The notes: generated from the sequence alone by a model not told the origin. Counted from the first letter of the stretch, positions 49,520 through 59,018 are shown. The stretch: DNA of 64,000 nt from Mesorhizobium waimense (GCF_003601975.1 NZ_QZWZ01000002.1:186001-250000); one strand, 5' to 3'. Made by a program: numbers and translations.

Positions 49520-49620
49520 CTTGTTTTCCTTCTGGATCGCTGGACAGGGCGTGGCAGGTGAGACTACGCATCCATAGCTGCACAACAAGGGTGGCCGCTG
49601 GTCCATTCGCGGAGGAATTC

Positions 49621-51039
49621 ATGGCTCTGAGCGACCTCAATCCGGTCGAGCGCAACGAGGAGGGCATCGCCGCCGTGCTCGGCATCCTCAAGCAGACGCT
49701 CGGCGAGCGGTTCCAGACCGGCGAGGCGATCCGCGGCCAGCATGCCCACACCACCACCTATATCCCGACGCAGGCACCTGATGGCGTCGCCTTTGTCGAG
49801 ACAACGGCAGAAGTGCAGGAGATAGTGCGCGCTTGTGCCACGCACCGCGTGCCGGTGATCGCCTTCGGTGTCGGCTCATCGCTCGAGGGCCACACCAACG
49901 CGCCGGGTGGCGGCATTTCCATCGACACGTCGCGGATGAACCGCATCCTTTCGGTCAATCCCCAGGATCTCGATTGCACCGTCGAGCCCGGGGTGACGCG
50001 CGAGGACCTCAACCGGCATCTGCGCGACACCGGCCTGTTCTTCCCGATCGACCCCGGCGCCAATGCCTCGCTCGGCGGCATGGCGGCGACGCGCGCGTCC
50101 GGAACCAATGCCGTGCGCTATGGCACGATGCGCGAGAACGTGTTGTCGCTGACGGCGGTCATGGCCGATGGCGAGGCGGTGACGACAGGCAAGCGCGCCA
50201 AGAAAAGTTCGGCCGGCTACGACCTGACGCGGCTGCTGGTCGGCTCGGAAGGCACGCTTGGCATCATCACCGCGTTGACCCTCAAACTGCAGGGCATTCC
50301 GCAGGCGATCTCCGGCGGCGTCTGCCCGTTTCCCAGCCTGGAAGCGGCCTGCAATGCGGTGATCGCGACCATCCAGATGGGCATTCCGGTGGCGCGCATC
50401 GAACTGGTCAACGCGTTGCAGATGCGGGCGATGAAGAACTATTCCAAGCTCGACTATCCGGAGAGCCCGTGCCTGTTCGTCGAATTCCACGGCAGCGACG
50501 CGGGCGTCGCCGAGCAGGCGGAGACCTTCGGCATGATCGCGGAGGAGAATGGCGGCGGGCCGTTCCTGTGGACCAGCATCGCCGAAGAGCGGACAAAGCT
50601 TTGGAAAGCCAGGCACGATGCCTATTGGTCGTCGCTGACGCTGCGGCCCGGCGCCAAAGGGCTGTCAACCGATGTCTGCGTGCCGATCTCGCGTTTTGCC
50701 GAATGCGTCACCGAGACTGAGGCCGACATCGCCGAGATGGGACTGATCGCGCCGATCGTCGGCCATGCCGGCGATGGCAATTTCCATGTGCTGGTGCTGA
50801 TGGATGTCGACGACCCACAGGAGATCGCGCTGGCGGAGAGATTCGTGGCCAGGCTCAACATGCGGGCGATCGCCATGGAAGGCACCTGCACCGGCGAGCA
50901 CGGCATCGGCCAAGGCAAGATCGGCTTCCTGCGCCACGAACTCGGCCATGGTGTCGACATCATGCGCACGATCAAGCAGGCGCTCGATCCGCTCAACATC
51001 ATGAACCCGGGCAAGATATTGCCTGGCACCGACCACTAG
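49621..51039 (+). CDS. FAD-linked D-lactate/glycolate-type dehydrogenase (GlcD/Dld family)
   Basis: The 472-residue enzyme has a PCMH-type FAD domain (VIAFGVGSSLEGHTNAPGGG, DPGANASLGGMAATRASGTN, LLVGSEGTLGIIT) and a C-terminal oxidase domain with GHAGDGNFHV and GTCTGEHGIGQGKIGFL, the pattern of cytochrome-linked D-lactate dehydrogenase (D-LDH). It probably oxidises a 2-hydroxy acid and passes electrons to the respiratory chain. ATG 49621 follows GCGGAGGA. The next gene starts at the base after its stop, so they are one transcript. Confidence 0.92.
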   Translation: MALSDLNPVERNEEGIAAVLGILKQTLGERFQTGEAIRGQHAHTTTYIPTQAPDGVAFVETTAEVQEIVRACATHRVPVIAFGVGSSLEGHTNAPGGGISIDTSRMNRILSVNPQDLDCTVEPGVTREDLNRHLRDTGLFFPIDPGANASLGGMAATRASGTNAVRYGTMRENVLSLTAVMADGEAVTTGKRAKKSSAGYDLTRLLVGSEGTLGIITALTLKLQGIPQAISGGVCPFPSLEAACNAVIATIQMGIPVARIELVNALQMRAMKNYSKLDYPESPCLFVEFHGSDAGVAEQAETFGMIAEENGGGPFLWTSIAEERTKLWKARHDAYWSSLTLRPGAKGLSTDVCVPISRFAECVTETEADIAEMGLIAPIVGHAGDGNFHVLVLMDVDDPQEIALAERFVARLNMRAIAMEGTCTGEHGIGQGKIGFLRHELGHGVDIMRTIKQALDPLNIMNPGKILPGTDH

Positions 51040-51540
51040 ATGTCGGCGTTCGAGACACTTCTGCCGATCGAGGTGCCGCCATCGTCCGCCGGCGCGCCAT
51101 CGCCTCACATCTTCGCGGATGAAGGCAGTCTGCTCATTGCCCATCTCGCCAATGTTCCGGATCGGTCATTCGATGGCACGAATCCGCGCTCGGTTTCGGC
51201 TACGACGCGCAACCAGACTGTCGCGATACTGACAGTCGATCCCTATCTGGCATTGCAATTCGGTCCGCCGAACGACGAAGCCATCAGCGGGCACCGCCTG
51301 TACGTTCTGGGCTTGCGGCCTTATTCCGTATTCGAGGTTCTCAACTCGTCGTGGATCAGCTCCCTGGAAAAGGCAAATCGCGTTCACTCGTCGCATACGC
51401 CGGACCTGTTTTCGGACTATCGGCATTTCATCCTGACGTTCCATGACTCGACGCTGGAATTCATCGCCGAGAGCTTTTCGACCAGCCTTCATGAGGGAGC
51501 GGTTTTGGCCGTGCTGATGGAGACTGTCGGACGCAGCTGA
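51040..51540 (+). CDS. Unknown protein co-transcribed with the D-LDH-like gene
   Basis: The 166-residue product begins at the base after the upstream stop codon. It contains VAILTVDPYLALQFGPPNDE and FSDYRHFILTFHDSTLEFIA, with no signal peptide, membrane segment or motif I recognise. It is less GC-rich in codon third positions than its neighbours (several TCG, ATT and TTC mixes). Function is unknown; coupling suggests a role linked to the dehydrogenase or its hydroxy-acid substrate, but this is guesswork. Confidence 0.7.
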   Translation: MSAFETLLPIEVPPSSAGAPSPHIFADEGSLLIAHLANVPDRSFDGTNPRSVSATTRNQTVAILTVDPYLALQFGPPNDEAISGHRLYVLGLRPYSVFEVLNSSWISSLEKANRVHSSHTPDLFSDYRHFILTFHDSTLEFIAESFSTSLHEGAVLAVLMETVGRS

Positions 51541-51609
51541 ATTGCCTCTTTATAGACACGCGGATGCGGGTAGAGTGCGGCTGATTTTCAATCAACCCAA
51601 TCGGAGCAG

Positions 51610-54600
51610 ATGCTCGCACGCCTGTTCGTGATCTTCGGTGGCCTTTTTGTGCTGGTGCTGTGCGCGGCGCTGGTGGTGCCGCATTTCGTCGACTGGACAG
51701 GCTACCGTGCCGATTTCGAGCGCGAGGCGAGCGCCATTCTCGGCCGCAAGGTCACCGTGCAAGGTGACGCCACGGCGAGGCTGCTGCCGTTTCCTTCGGT
51801 GACCTTTTCCAATGTCGCGGTTGCCGGCGGCCCCGGCGGCCAGCCGGCGATGACCGTCGAGACATTTTCGATGGATGCGGAGCTGGCGCCGTTCCTGAGC
51901 GGTGAGGTGCTAATCGTCGACATGCGGCTGGTGCGGCCGAAGGCGACGATCGATATCGCCGCCGACGGCACGGTCGACTGGGCGATGCGGCCGACCTCGC
52001 CCTTCGACATCAACCAGATTTCGATCGAGAAGCTGACGGTGACCGAAGGAGAGGTCGCGTTGCACCATGCCGCCGGCGGGCGCGATCATCTGATTTCCGA
52101 GATCAACTCGACCATCTCGGCCAAGTCGCTCGCCGGGCCATGGCGGATGGACGGTTCGCTGCGCTTCGACGGGCTGCGCACGGAGGTCATCGCGTCGACC
52201 GGCAAGGCTGAAGGCAATGGGCAGATGCGGCTGCGGCTCAAGGCCGATCCGGACGCCTATCCGCTGGTCATCGAGACCGACGGCAATGCCGGCATCGTCA
52301 AGGGCGCCGCGGTGTATTCGGGTCAGTTCAAGATCTCGGCCTCCGACAAGAATGGCTCCGGCAGGAATGACGCCGACAAGAACTCGGCCGAGCTGCGCGG
52401 CACCGATGGCGAGACGGTGAAGATCTCCACCGGCAAGCCTGATCCCGGCTTCCGGCTCAACGGCAAGTTCTCGCTCGACCACCACAAACTTTCCTTCGAT
52501 GAGTTTCGCTTCGAGACCGGGCCGCTCGACAATCCCTATTCGGCCGACGGCAAGGCTTCGGTCGATCTCGGTGTCGATCCGCGCTTCTCGATTGAAGCGA
52601 ATGGTGCGCAGGTGCAGTTCGACGAGGCCGTGGGTGCGGCTGGTGCCGGGCTGACGCTGTCGCAGCGGGTCGACGCGCTGGAGCGGGCGCTGCTGCAAAT
52701 GCCCAAGCCGACCATACCAGGCACCGTCGAGGTCAAGCTGCCGGCGGTGGTGGCCGGCGATACGACAGTGCGCGACGTGCATGTGTCGGCCGAGCCGACC
52801 GATGGCGGCTGGTCGGTGAAGTCGCTGGCCGCGACTCTGCCCGGCCGCGCCACGCTGGAAGCCAACGGCATGCTCAGCGTCCAGGATCACTTTGGCTTCA
52901 CCGGCTCGCTGCTGCTCGCCGTGGCGCAGCCTTCCGGCTTTGCCGCCTGGCTGTCGAAGGATGTCGACGAAGCGATCCGCCGGCTGCCCGCCGCCGGCTT
53001 CAAGGCCAAGGTCGATCTCAGCGAGAAGCGCCAGGCGTTCAGCGATCTCGAACTGATCCTCGGCAAAGCGAGGTTTTCCGGCCGCATCGATTCCAGCCAG
53101 CCCGACGACGCCAGGCCGTCGGTGCTGATGCGGCTGGAGGGTGGCGAGCTCGACGTCGACGGGCTGACCGCCTTCGCCTCGATCTTCGTCAGTGACAAGG
53201 GTGCCAACCGCTTTTCAGACCGCGATCTCGATTTCCAGATCAAGGCCGGGCCGGTCAGCGCCGGCGGCCTGACCGCCGACACGGTCGATACGGCGCTGAG
53301 GTTGCGCCAAGGCCTGCTTGAAATCGATAGACTTTCGGTTGGCGACCTGGCCGGCGCCTCGATCAGCGCGACCGGCCGGATCAAGGATTTTCCCGAGAGC
53401 CCGACCGGCAAGCTCGACGCCTCGGTGGTCGCCGTCGATCTGAAGCCGCTGGTCGATGTCGCCACGCAGCACTATCCTGGCAATGAGGTGCTGAAGGGCC
53501 TGGCGGCCCGCGCGGCCGCCTATCCCGAACTGTTCCAGGACGCCCGCATCGATCTGGTGACGAGTGCGGCCGACAATGGCGACGGCACGACAGGGCTGGC
53601 GGTGAGCGCGCAGGGCAAGGCCGGCGGCTCGGCCTTTTCGGCATCGCTTTCCGGCAAGGGGGCGGCCGACAGGCTTCTCGAGGCGCCGGTGATGCTGACA
53701 TTCAATGCCAGGAGCGGCGACGCCACGGCGCTGCTCGCGCTTTATGGCTTGCCGGCGCTGCCGCTTGGCATGCTTGGCCAGGCAACCACCGATATCTCGG
53801 CGAAAGGCACGTTTGGCGGTGGCCTTGCGACGAGCTTCAACCTTACGGGCGATGATTTCAGGGCGGGGTTCGAGGGAACGGTTGCCGAGACGCCGCAGGG
53901 GCCGACCGCAAAGGGCAAGATCAGCCTCGACGCCGCCGACATCGAACCGTGGCTGATGACGACCGGAGTCGGATTGCCAGGCATGGGCACCGGCATGTCG
54001 GCGTCGCTGACGTCACAGGCCGACTATGGCAATGGTCTGCTGGTGCTGAACGAGCTCAGCGGTGCCCTCAACGAAGCGGCGGTTTCAGGCGACGTCAATG
54101 TCGACGTGAAGGACGGGGTGCCGCATCTGGCCGGGGCGCTGGTGCTCGACGAACTTGACCTCGACCCGATGGCGGTGGCGCTGTTCGGCGACCCGTCCTT
54201 CCTCGCCGGCAAAGGTGCTTGGCCGACGGCGCCGTTCAGCCAGAAGCCTAACCTGCCGTTCACCGCCGATCTCGATCTCACCACAGCGGCACTTGCCGCC
54301 GGCCCGTTCGCCACCGCCTATGACGCGGCGCTGTCGCTGAAGCTCGACCTGGAGGGCATGCGCGTTTCCGACCTGAAGGCCAAGCTCTTCGGCGGCGCGC
54401 TGACCGGCCTGTTCGAACTGAAGAACAATGACGGCACCGGGCTTTTCTCCGGCCAGATGAGACTTGCCGGCGGCGATCTCTCGGCCGTGCTGCCGGGGGC
54501 CGGCTTGAGCGGCAGCGGCGATGTCTCGACAACGCTGTCGACTAGCGGCAAATCGGTCGATGCCATGGTGGCGGCGCTGTCCGGCTCCGGCACGGCAGCG

Positions 54601-55602
54601 CTGAAGGGCCTCGCCATCGCCGGCGTCAATCCCGGTGCCTTTGCACCTTTAATCGCCAAGGCCGATGCGATGGGGCGCGATATCGATGCGGCCAAGACCG
54701 CCGGCTTCGCGCCTGAGATCGCCGCCGCCGGCAGTTTTGCGGCGGGTGATACCGACATTGCCTTCACACTTGCCGGCGGCATTCTGCGGGCGCCGCCGAT
54801 CCGTCTCGAAAATCCGGCGGCAACGCTGTCTGCCGACATCTCTGCGGATCTCAACGCGAGCACCGTCGACGCAAGCGGGTCGATCACCTACCGGCCCGGC
54901 GACGAGGCGCTGGTCGGCTCCGACCCGGCGGTGAACTTCAGCGTCGAGGGTCCGCTCGGCGCCGCCAACCGTGAATTCGACAGCGAACCGCTGGCGCAGT
55001 TCTTGACGCAGCGCGCGCTGGAGAAGGAGCAGCAGCGGGTCGAGGCGATGCAGGCGGCACTGCTGGAGAAGCAGCGGCTGCGGCGCGAGGTGCGCTACTA
55101 CGCCGCCCTGCAGACCGAACGCGACAGGGCAGCCGAGGAATTGCGGCGGCAAGAGGAAGAGGCGCGGCTGCAGGCCGAGGCAAAGGCAAAAGCCGACGCC
55201 GAGGCAAAAGCCCAGGCCGAAGCCGAGGCACAAGCCAAGGCGGAGGCTGATGCCAAAGCGCAAGCCGAAGCGGATGCCAAAGCCAAGGCCGATGCGGAAG
55301 CACAAGCCGAGGCGGACGCGAAAGCCAAGGCTGACGCCGATGCAAAGGCCAAGGCGGAGCAACAGGCGGCCGATGATGCAGCCAAGGCCGCGGAGCAGGA
55401 GCGCCGGAAGGCGGAGGAGGCGATGCGGATCGCGTCGGAAGAAAGGGCCAGGCTCGAAGCCAAACGCAAGGCCGCCGAGCAGGCGCAAAAGGTCGACCGC
55501 TCACTTCCCGGCGTCAATGACAATTCGGCCCCGGCGCCGCAGAAGCCCAAGGCCAATCCGTTCACGATCGACAATTTGCTGAAGTCGCTGGACGGCGGAT
55601 GA
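51610..55602 (+). CDS. AsmA family protein with long C-terminal helical tail
   Basis: AsmA-like proteins are inner-membrane anchored, periplasmic, repeating beta-groove proteins linked to phospholipid transport and outer-membrane homeostasis. The 1330-residue protein has an N-terminal membrane helix (residues about 3-24), the AsmA start FVDWTGYRADFEREASAILG, many repeats, and an AsmA-C-like part around residues 900-1110. From about 1130 to 1296 there is a continuous charged helix of Ala, Lys, Glu, Asp and Gln with AKADAEAKAQ repeats, as in TolA. The extreme C-terminus is NPFTIDNLLKSLDGG. No partner gene is adjacent. Confidence 0.88.
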   Translation: MLARLFVIFGGLFVLVLCAALVVPHFVDWTGYRADFEREASAILGRKVTVQGDATARLLPFPSVTFSNVAVAGGPGGQPAMTVETFSMDAELAPFLSGEVLIVDMRLVRPKATIDIAADGTVDWAMRPTSPFDINQISIEKLTVTEGEVALHHAAGGRDHLISEINSTISAKSLAGPWRMDGSLRFDGLRTEVIASTGKAEGNGQMRLRLKADPDAYPLVIETDGNAGIVKGAAVYSGQFKISASDKNGSGRNDADKNSAELRGTDGETVKISTGKPDPGFRLNGKFSLDHHKLSFDEFRFETGPLDNPYSADGKASVDLGVDPRFSIEANGAQVQFDEAVGAAGAGLTLSQRVDALERALLQMPKPTIPGTVEVKLPAVVAGDTTVRDVHVSAEPTDGGWSVKSLAATLPGRATLEANGMLSVQDHFGFTGSLLLAVAQPSGFAAWLSKDVDEAIRRLPAAGFKAKVDLSEKRQAFSDLELILGKARFSGRIDSSQPDDARPSVLMRLEGGELDVDGLTAFASIFVSDKGANRFSDRDLDFQIKAGPVSAGGLTADTVDTALRLRQGLLEIDRLSVGDLAGASISATGRIKDFPESPTGKLDASVVAVDLKPLVDVATQHYPGNEVLKGLAARAAAYPELFQDARIDLVTSAADNGDGTTGLAVSAQGKAGGSAFSASLSGKGAADRLLEAPVMLTFNARSGDATALLALYGLPALPLGMLGQATTDISAKGTFGGGLATSFNLTGDDFRAGFEGTVAETPQGPTAKGKISLDAADIEPWLMTTGVGLPGMGTGMSASLTSQADYGNGLLVLNELSGALNEAAVSGDVNVDVKDGVPHLAGALVLDELDLDPMAVALFGDPSFLAGKGAWPTAPFSQKPNLPFTADLDLTTAALAAGPFATAYDAALSLKLDLEGMRVSDLKAKLFGGALTGLFELKNNDGTGLFSGQMRLAGGDLSAVLPGAGLSGSGDVSTTLSTSGKSVDAMVAALSGSGTAALKGLAIAGVNPGAFAPLIAKADAMGRDIDAAKTAGFAPEIAAAGSFAAGDTDIAFTLAGGILRAPPIRLENPAATLSADISADLNASTVDASGSITYRPGDEALVGSDPAVNFSVEGPLGAANREFDSEPLAQFLTQRALEKEQQRVEAMQAALLEKQRLRREVRYYAALQTERDRAAEELRRQEEEARLQAEAKAKADAEAKAQAEAEAQAKAEADAKAQAEADAKAKADAEAQAEADAKAKADADAKAKAEQQAADDAAKAAEQERRKAEEAMRIASEERARLEAKRKAAEQAQKVDRSLPGVNDNSAPAPQKPKANPFTIDNLLKSLDGG

Positions 55603-55645
55603 TCGTGGTGCGCTGAAGGCACGGCGAACCGCCGACAGCGGCTGC

Positions 55646-56071
55646 CTACTCCTGGCGAACGAGCAGGCGCCTCAGCATCGGCTCTATTCGCGAGAGCTCG
55701 TCGAGATGCGCGGCCGAGAGATCGGCGAGGCAGTCGTCGGCACGCTCGGTCAGCCGCAGCAGCACGCGGCGGTGATCCTCCTTGTCCTGATCCCTTGCAA
55801 CAAGTCCGGCTTCGCAGAGACGGTCGACCAGTTCCACCGCACTGTGGTGGCGGATGCGCAGGCGCTCCGCCAGATCGCCGACCGTCACCGGCCCGCCATC
55901 CGGAAAGCCTTTGATCGCCAACAGCGCCTGATGCTGGCGCGGGGTCAGGCCGGCATCGTGCGCCTGGACCTGGCTGAATTCGAGAAAGCGGCGGATCAGA
56001 TAGCGAAACTCGGACAGCCGCTGGTAGTCGGCGAGGCTGATATCGGGGTGTGATTTCTGCGAAGCGGTCAT
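55646..56071 (-). CDS. MarR family transcriptional regulator
   Basis: The 141-residue regulator has the winged helix core of MarR proteins (LTPRQHQALLAIKGFPDGG, DLAERLRIRHHSAVELVDRL, the wing RDQDKEDHRRVLLRLT). The ATG at 56071 is preferred; a TTG at 56095 would add eight residues but has no ribosome site. It is divergent from the CLC channel gene. A perfect palindrome between them (56164-56180) is a likely target, so it probably represses both. Confidence 0.9.
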   Translation of the reverse strand: MTASQKSHPDISLADYQRLSEFRYLIRRFLEFSQVQAHDAGLTPRQHQALLAIKGFPDGGPVTVGDLAERLRIRHHSAVELVDRLCEAGLVARDQDKEDHRRVLLRLTERADDCLADLSAAHLDELSRIEPMLRRLLVRQE

Positions 56072-56163
56072 TCCCGACTTATGGTCCTTTCCCAAAAAAG
56101 CTCAACGGCGTGGCGCCGTCCAAAATGACGCGGAGCAGTGGCCGAAAACGGCCTTGAATATTT

Positions 56164-56180
56164 ATATCGTATTACGATAT
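56164..56180. promoter_or_regulatory. Perfect 17-bp palindrome between marR-type and clc-type genes
   Basis: ATATCGTA-T-TACGATAT has eight-base arms around a central T. It lies 93 bases upstream of the MarR gene start and 54 bases upstream of the channel gene start. The size, the AT-rich ends and the divergent layout match MarR-family operators. Neighbouring AT-rich bases may include the -10 boxes. Confidence 0.7.
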
Positions 56181-56233
56181 GAGTTCGCCTGACAACCGAC
56201 GGTGCATGCGCCGCCAGAAAGCTGGGCTCTCCA

Positions 56234-58036
56234 ATGAAATCCCCTAACGCCGCAAACGGCCACCTCCGTGACTTCACCACCGATGCGCGGGTGCTGTTCA
56301 TCGCGGCCATCGCCGTTGTGGTGGCGACGGCGGGGCTGTTTGCCGGCATCGCGCTGCTGAAGCTGATCCGGCTTGCCACCAACATCGCCTATTTCGGCCA
56401 GTTCACGCTCGCCGAGCTCAGGCTCGAGAATACGCCGCTCGGCTATGCCGCAGTGATTGTGCCGGTGATCGGCGCGCTGATCATCGGTGTGATGGCCCGC
56501 TTCGGCAGCGAAAAAATCCGCGGCCACGGCATTCCCGAAGCCATCGAGGCAATCCTGCTCGGGCGCTCGCGTCTCGATGCCAAGGTGGCGATCTTGAAGC
56601 CACTGTCATCGGCAATCTCGATCGGCACTGGCGGCCCGTTCGGCGCCGAAGGCCCGATCATCATGACCGGCGGCGCCATCGGCTCGCTGATCGCGCAGAT
56701 GCTGCCGGTCAGCGACAATGAACGCAAGACGCTGCTGGTGGCGGGTGCGGCGGCGGGCATGACCACCGTCTTCGGAACGCCGATCGCCGCCATCATGCTG
56801 GCGGTGGAACTGCTTTTGTTCGAATGGACACCGCGCAGCTTCATCCCCGTTGCGGCCGCGGCCATAGTGGCCGAAGTCGAACGCACGATGCTGCATCTGC
56901 CGGGACCGATCTTTCCCTTCCACGGCAGCATGGAGGCATCATTCCTCGGGCTTGGCGGCTGGGTGTCGATCGGCATTGCCGCCGGCCTGCTGTCGGGACT
57001 GCTGACGCAGATGGTCTATGCCTGCGAGGACGCTTTCCAGAAGCTTCCCATCCACTGGATGTGGTGGCCGATGCTCGGCGGCCTGGTGGTCGGCATAGGT
57101 GGGCTGATCGAACCGCAGGCGCTGGGCGTCGGCTACGACAACATCGCCAACATGCTGGACGGCCGTACCCTGGCGGCCGCGGCGCTAACACTTCTGGTGG
57201 TCAAGGCGATCATCTGGTCGGTGGCGCTCGGTTCGGGAACATCGGGCGGCGTGCTGGCGCCACTGCTGATCATGGGCGGAGCCATGGGTGCGGTGCTCGC
57301 CGGCATCCTGCCCGAGGCAACGCCTGGCTTCTGGCCGCTGCTGGCGATGGCGGCGACCATGGGCGGCACCATGCGCGCGCCGCTGACCGCCACCTTCTTT
57401 GCCGTCGAGCTGACCGGCAACACGCATATGCTGGTGCCGCTGATCGCCGCCTGCGCCACCGCGCATGCGGTCACCGTGCTGTTGATGAAACGCTCGATCC
57501 TGACCGAGAAAGTCGCAAGGCGAGGGCATCACCTCGTTCGCGAATACCGCGTCGATCCGTTCGCCTTGACCAGGGTGCGCGAGGTGATGACCATCAAGGT
57601 CGAGAGCGTGCCCGAAACGATGACCTTGCATGGCGCGGCCGCCTTCCTGACGGCGCCGGAAACACGGCATCCGAGCTTCCCTGTGGTGAATGAAAAGGGC
57701 CATGTGCTTGGCGTCATCGATCCACCGGCGATCCTGCGCTGGCGCCGCGCCGGCAAGCACCGCACGACGACACTCGGCGAGCTGCTGGCCGGCAGCAAAG
57801 TGACGCTCGCCTATCCCGACGAATATCTGGAAGGCCTGTCAGACAAGTTGCTGACGGCCAACATCTCGCATCTGCCGGTGGTGGCGCGCGAGGATGCGAG
57901 GTTGGTCGGCTATATCGGCTGGAAGGATCTGATGCGGGTCAGGGCCAAGAAGCAGGCCGAGGAACGCGACCGCTCAGCTATGCTGGGCTTCGGAGTTCGG
58001 CGGCGGAAGCAGGACAGCGCGGCCGATCTGGTCTAA
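56234..58036 (+). CDS. CLC family chloride channel or transporter with CBS domains
   Basis: CLC proteins move chloride (or fluoride) through the inner membrane. The 600-residue protein has about 12 membrane segments, the RGHGIPEAIEAIL and GTGGPFGAEGPIIMTGG motifs (the glutamate in AEGP is at the gating position) and GTSGGVLAPLL, then two CBS domains from about residue 450 (REVMTIKVESVPETMTLHGA and ISHLPVVAREDARLVGYIG). The arginine of the usual GREGP motif is alanine here. It is probably regulated by the divergent MarR protein. It converges with the next gene; the last four bases overlap. Confidence 0.9.
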   Translation: MKSPNAANGHLRDFTTDARVLFIAAIAVVVATAGLFAGIALLKLIRLATNIAYFGQFTLAELRLENTPLGYAAVIVPVIGALIIGVMARFGSEKIRGHGIPEAIEAILLGRSRLDAKVAILKPLSSAISIGTGGPFGAEGPIIMTGGAIGSLIAQMLPVSDNERKTLLVAGAAAGMTTVFGTPIAAIMLAVELLLFEWTPRSFIPVAAAAIVAEVERTMLHLPGPIFPFHGSMEASFLGLGGWVSIGIAAGLLSGLLTQMVYACEDAFQKLPIHWMWWPMLGGLVVGIGGLIEPQALGVGYDNIANMLDGRTLAAAALTLLVVKAIIWSVALGSGTSGGVLAPLLIMGGAMGAVLAGILPEATPGFWPLLAMAATMGGTMRAPLTATFFAVELTGNTHMLVPLIAACATAHAVTVLLMKRSILTEKVARRGHHLVREYRVDPFALTRVREVMTIKVESVPETMTLHGAAAFLTAPETRHPSFPVVNEKGHVLGVIDPPAILRWRRAGKHRTTTLGELLAGSKVTLAYPDEYLEGLSDKLLTANISHLPVVAREDARLVGYIGWKDLMRVRAKKQAEERDRSAMLGFGVRRRKQDSAADLV

Positions 58037-58263
58037 GCCCTGCCACCTGCGTTGTTCTTGGCCCAGTCCAGCACAAAAAGCCTTAGTGCGGAGGAGAGGT
58101 TGGCGTCGCGGGGGCGGGTTTCGTCGATCTCCGCGACCAAAGCGGCAAGCGTGAGGTTGCGCGCCGCGGCGATGGCGACGAGATCGTCATAGAAAGGCTT
58201 TTCGAGCGAATAGCTGGTGCGGTGGCCGCGGATTGTCACGGAGCGTTTTTCGACCGGGCTCAC
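58033..58263 (-). CDS. Ribbon-helix-helix domain protein (RHH_4 type)
   Basis: The 76-residue product contains VTIRGHRTSYSLEKPFYDDL and IAAARNLTLAALVAEIDETR, typical of the small RHH_4 proteins that follow sspB and a DUF4169 gene in Hyphomicrobiales. Ribbon-helix-helix proteins bind DNA, but the target is unknown. The start is GTG 58263, five bases after the DUF4169 stop. The 3' end overlaps the convergent CLC gene by four bases. Confidence 0.86.
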   Translation of the reverse strand: MSPVEKRSVTIRGHRTSYSLEKPFYDDLVAIAAARNLTLAALVAEIDETRPRDANLSSALRLFVLDWAKNNAGGRA

Positions 58264-58268
58264 TTGCG

Positions 58269-58463
58269 CTAGGCGTCCGGGTCGCCGGGTTTTTCGCGGC
58301 GATGGCCGGCGATGAATTTCTCGGCCTTGTCGGATGTCAGCCGCTCACTGTCTCGATCGATCTTGGAACGGCCGTGCAGCGCCCGGTTCTGTTCGGCGAG
58401 CCGTTCCTTCTCGCTCCGCAGCTTCTGCTTGCGGGCCTGGCGGAGATTGACGACGTCGCCCAT
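58269..58463 (-). CDS. DUF4169 family protein
   Basis: The 64-residue, highly charged product (VVNLRQARKQKLRSEKERLA then a basic C-terminal half) matches the small DUF4169 family, always near sspB in these bacteria. Function is unknown. It lies between the RHH protein gene and sspB on the same strand with gaps of 5 and 18 bases, so the three are one operon. Confidence 0.85.
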   Translation of the reverse strand: MGDVVNLRQARKQKLRSEKERLAEQNRALHGRSKIDRDSERLTSDKAEKFIAGHRREKPGDPDA

Positions 58464-58481
58464 GTCGCGCCGCCTTTCGGA

Positions 58482-59018
58482 TCACTTCTTGCGGAAGGCG
58501 TCGAGGGATACGACGTCGGCGCCCTTGCCGGCGGCGTCGGTCGCGGCAGGCTTCTTCTCGGCCTCGGCTGCAGCCTTCTTCTTCGTCTCCGGCTTCTTCT
58601 CGGTAACGACGGCGAGTGGTTCAGGAGCCGGCGCGGCTTGCTCATCTTCTGCCGCGCTGTCCGTCTTGACGTCGAATTCGAGTTCGAAATTGACGGACGG
58701 GTCATAGAAACCGCGCACGGCGGAGAAGGGGATCTCGAGTTTTTCCGGCACATCGGAGAAGGACAGTCCGACCTCGAAGCCGGTGTCGGTCACTTTCAGG
58801 TCCCAGTACTGGAACTGGATGACGATGGTCATCTGCTCGGGATAGCGCTCGCGCAGCCGCGAAGACACGCGCACGCCCGGCGCGCCGGTGAGGAACGTGA
58901 TGAAGAAATGATGGTTGCCGGGAAGGCCGGTGCGCGCGACTTCGGCCAGAACCTTGCGCATGACGCCGCGCAACGCCTCCTGGGCCAGAATGTCGTAGCG
59001 GATGTGGTCGTCGGCCAT
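58482..59018 (-). CDS. sspB: SspB, ClpXP adaptor (alphaproteobacterial type)
   Basis: SspB delivers SsrA-tagged proteins to the ClpXP protease. The 178-residue protein has the substrate-binding fold (residues 1-120: RYDILAQEALRGVMRKVLAE, NHHFFITFLTGAPGVRVS, FSAVRGFYDPSVNFELEFD) and then a low-complexity Lys/Ala/Glu linker ending in the ClpX-binding tail GADVVSLDAFRKK. The tmRNA gene that makes the tags is 2.3 kb away. The first gene of a three-gene operon. Confidence 0.93.
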   Translation of the reverse strand: MADDHIRYDILAQEALRGVMRKVLAEVARTGLPGNHHFFITFLTGAPGVRVSSRLRERYPEQMTIVIQFQYWDLKVTDTGFEVGLSFSDVPEKLEIPFSAVRGFYDPSVNFELEFDVKTDSAAEDEQAAPAPEPLAVVTEKKPETKKKAAAEAEKKPAATDAAGKGADVVSLDAFRKK

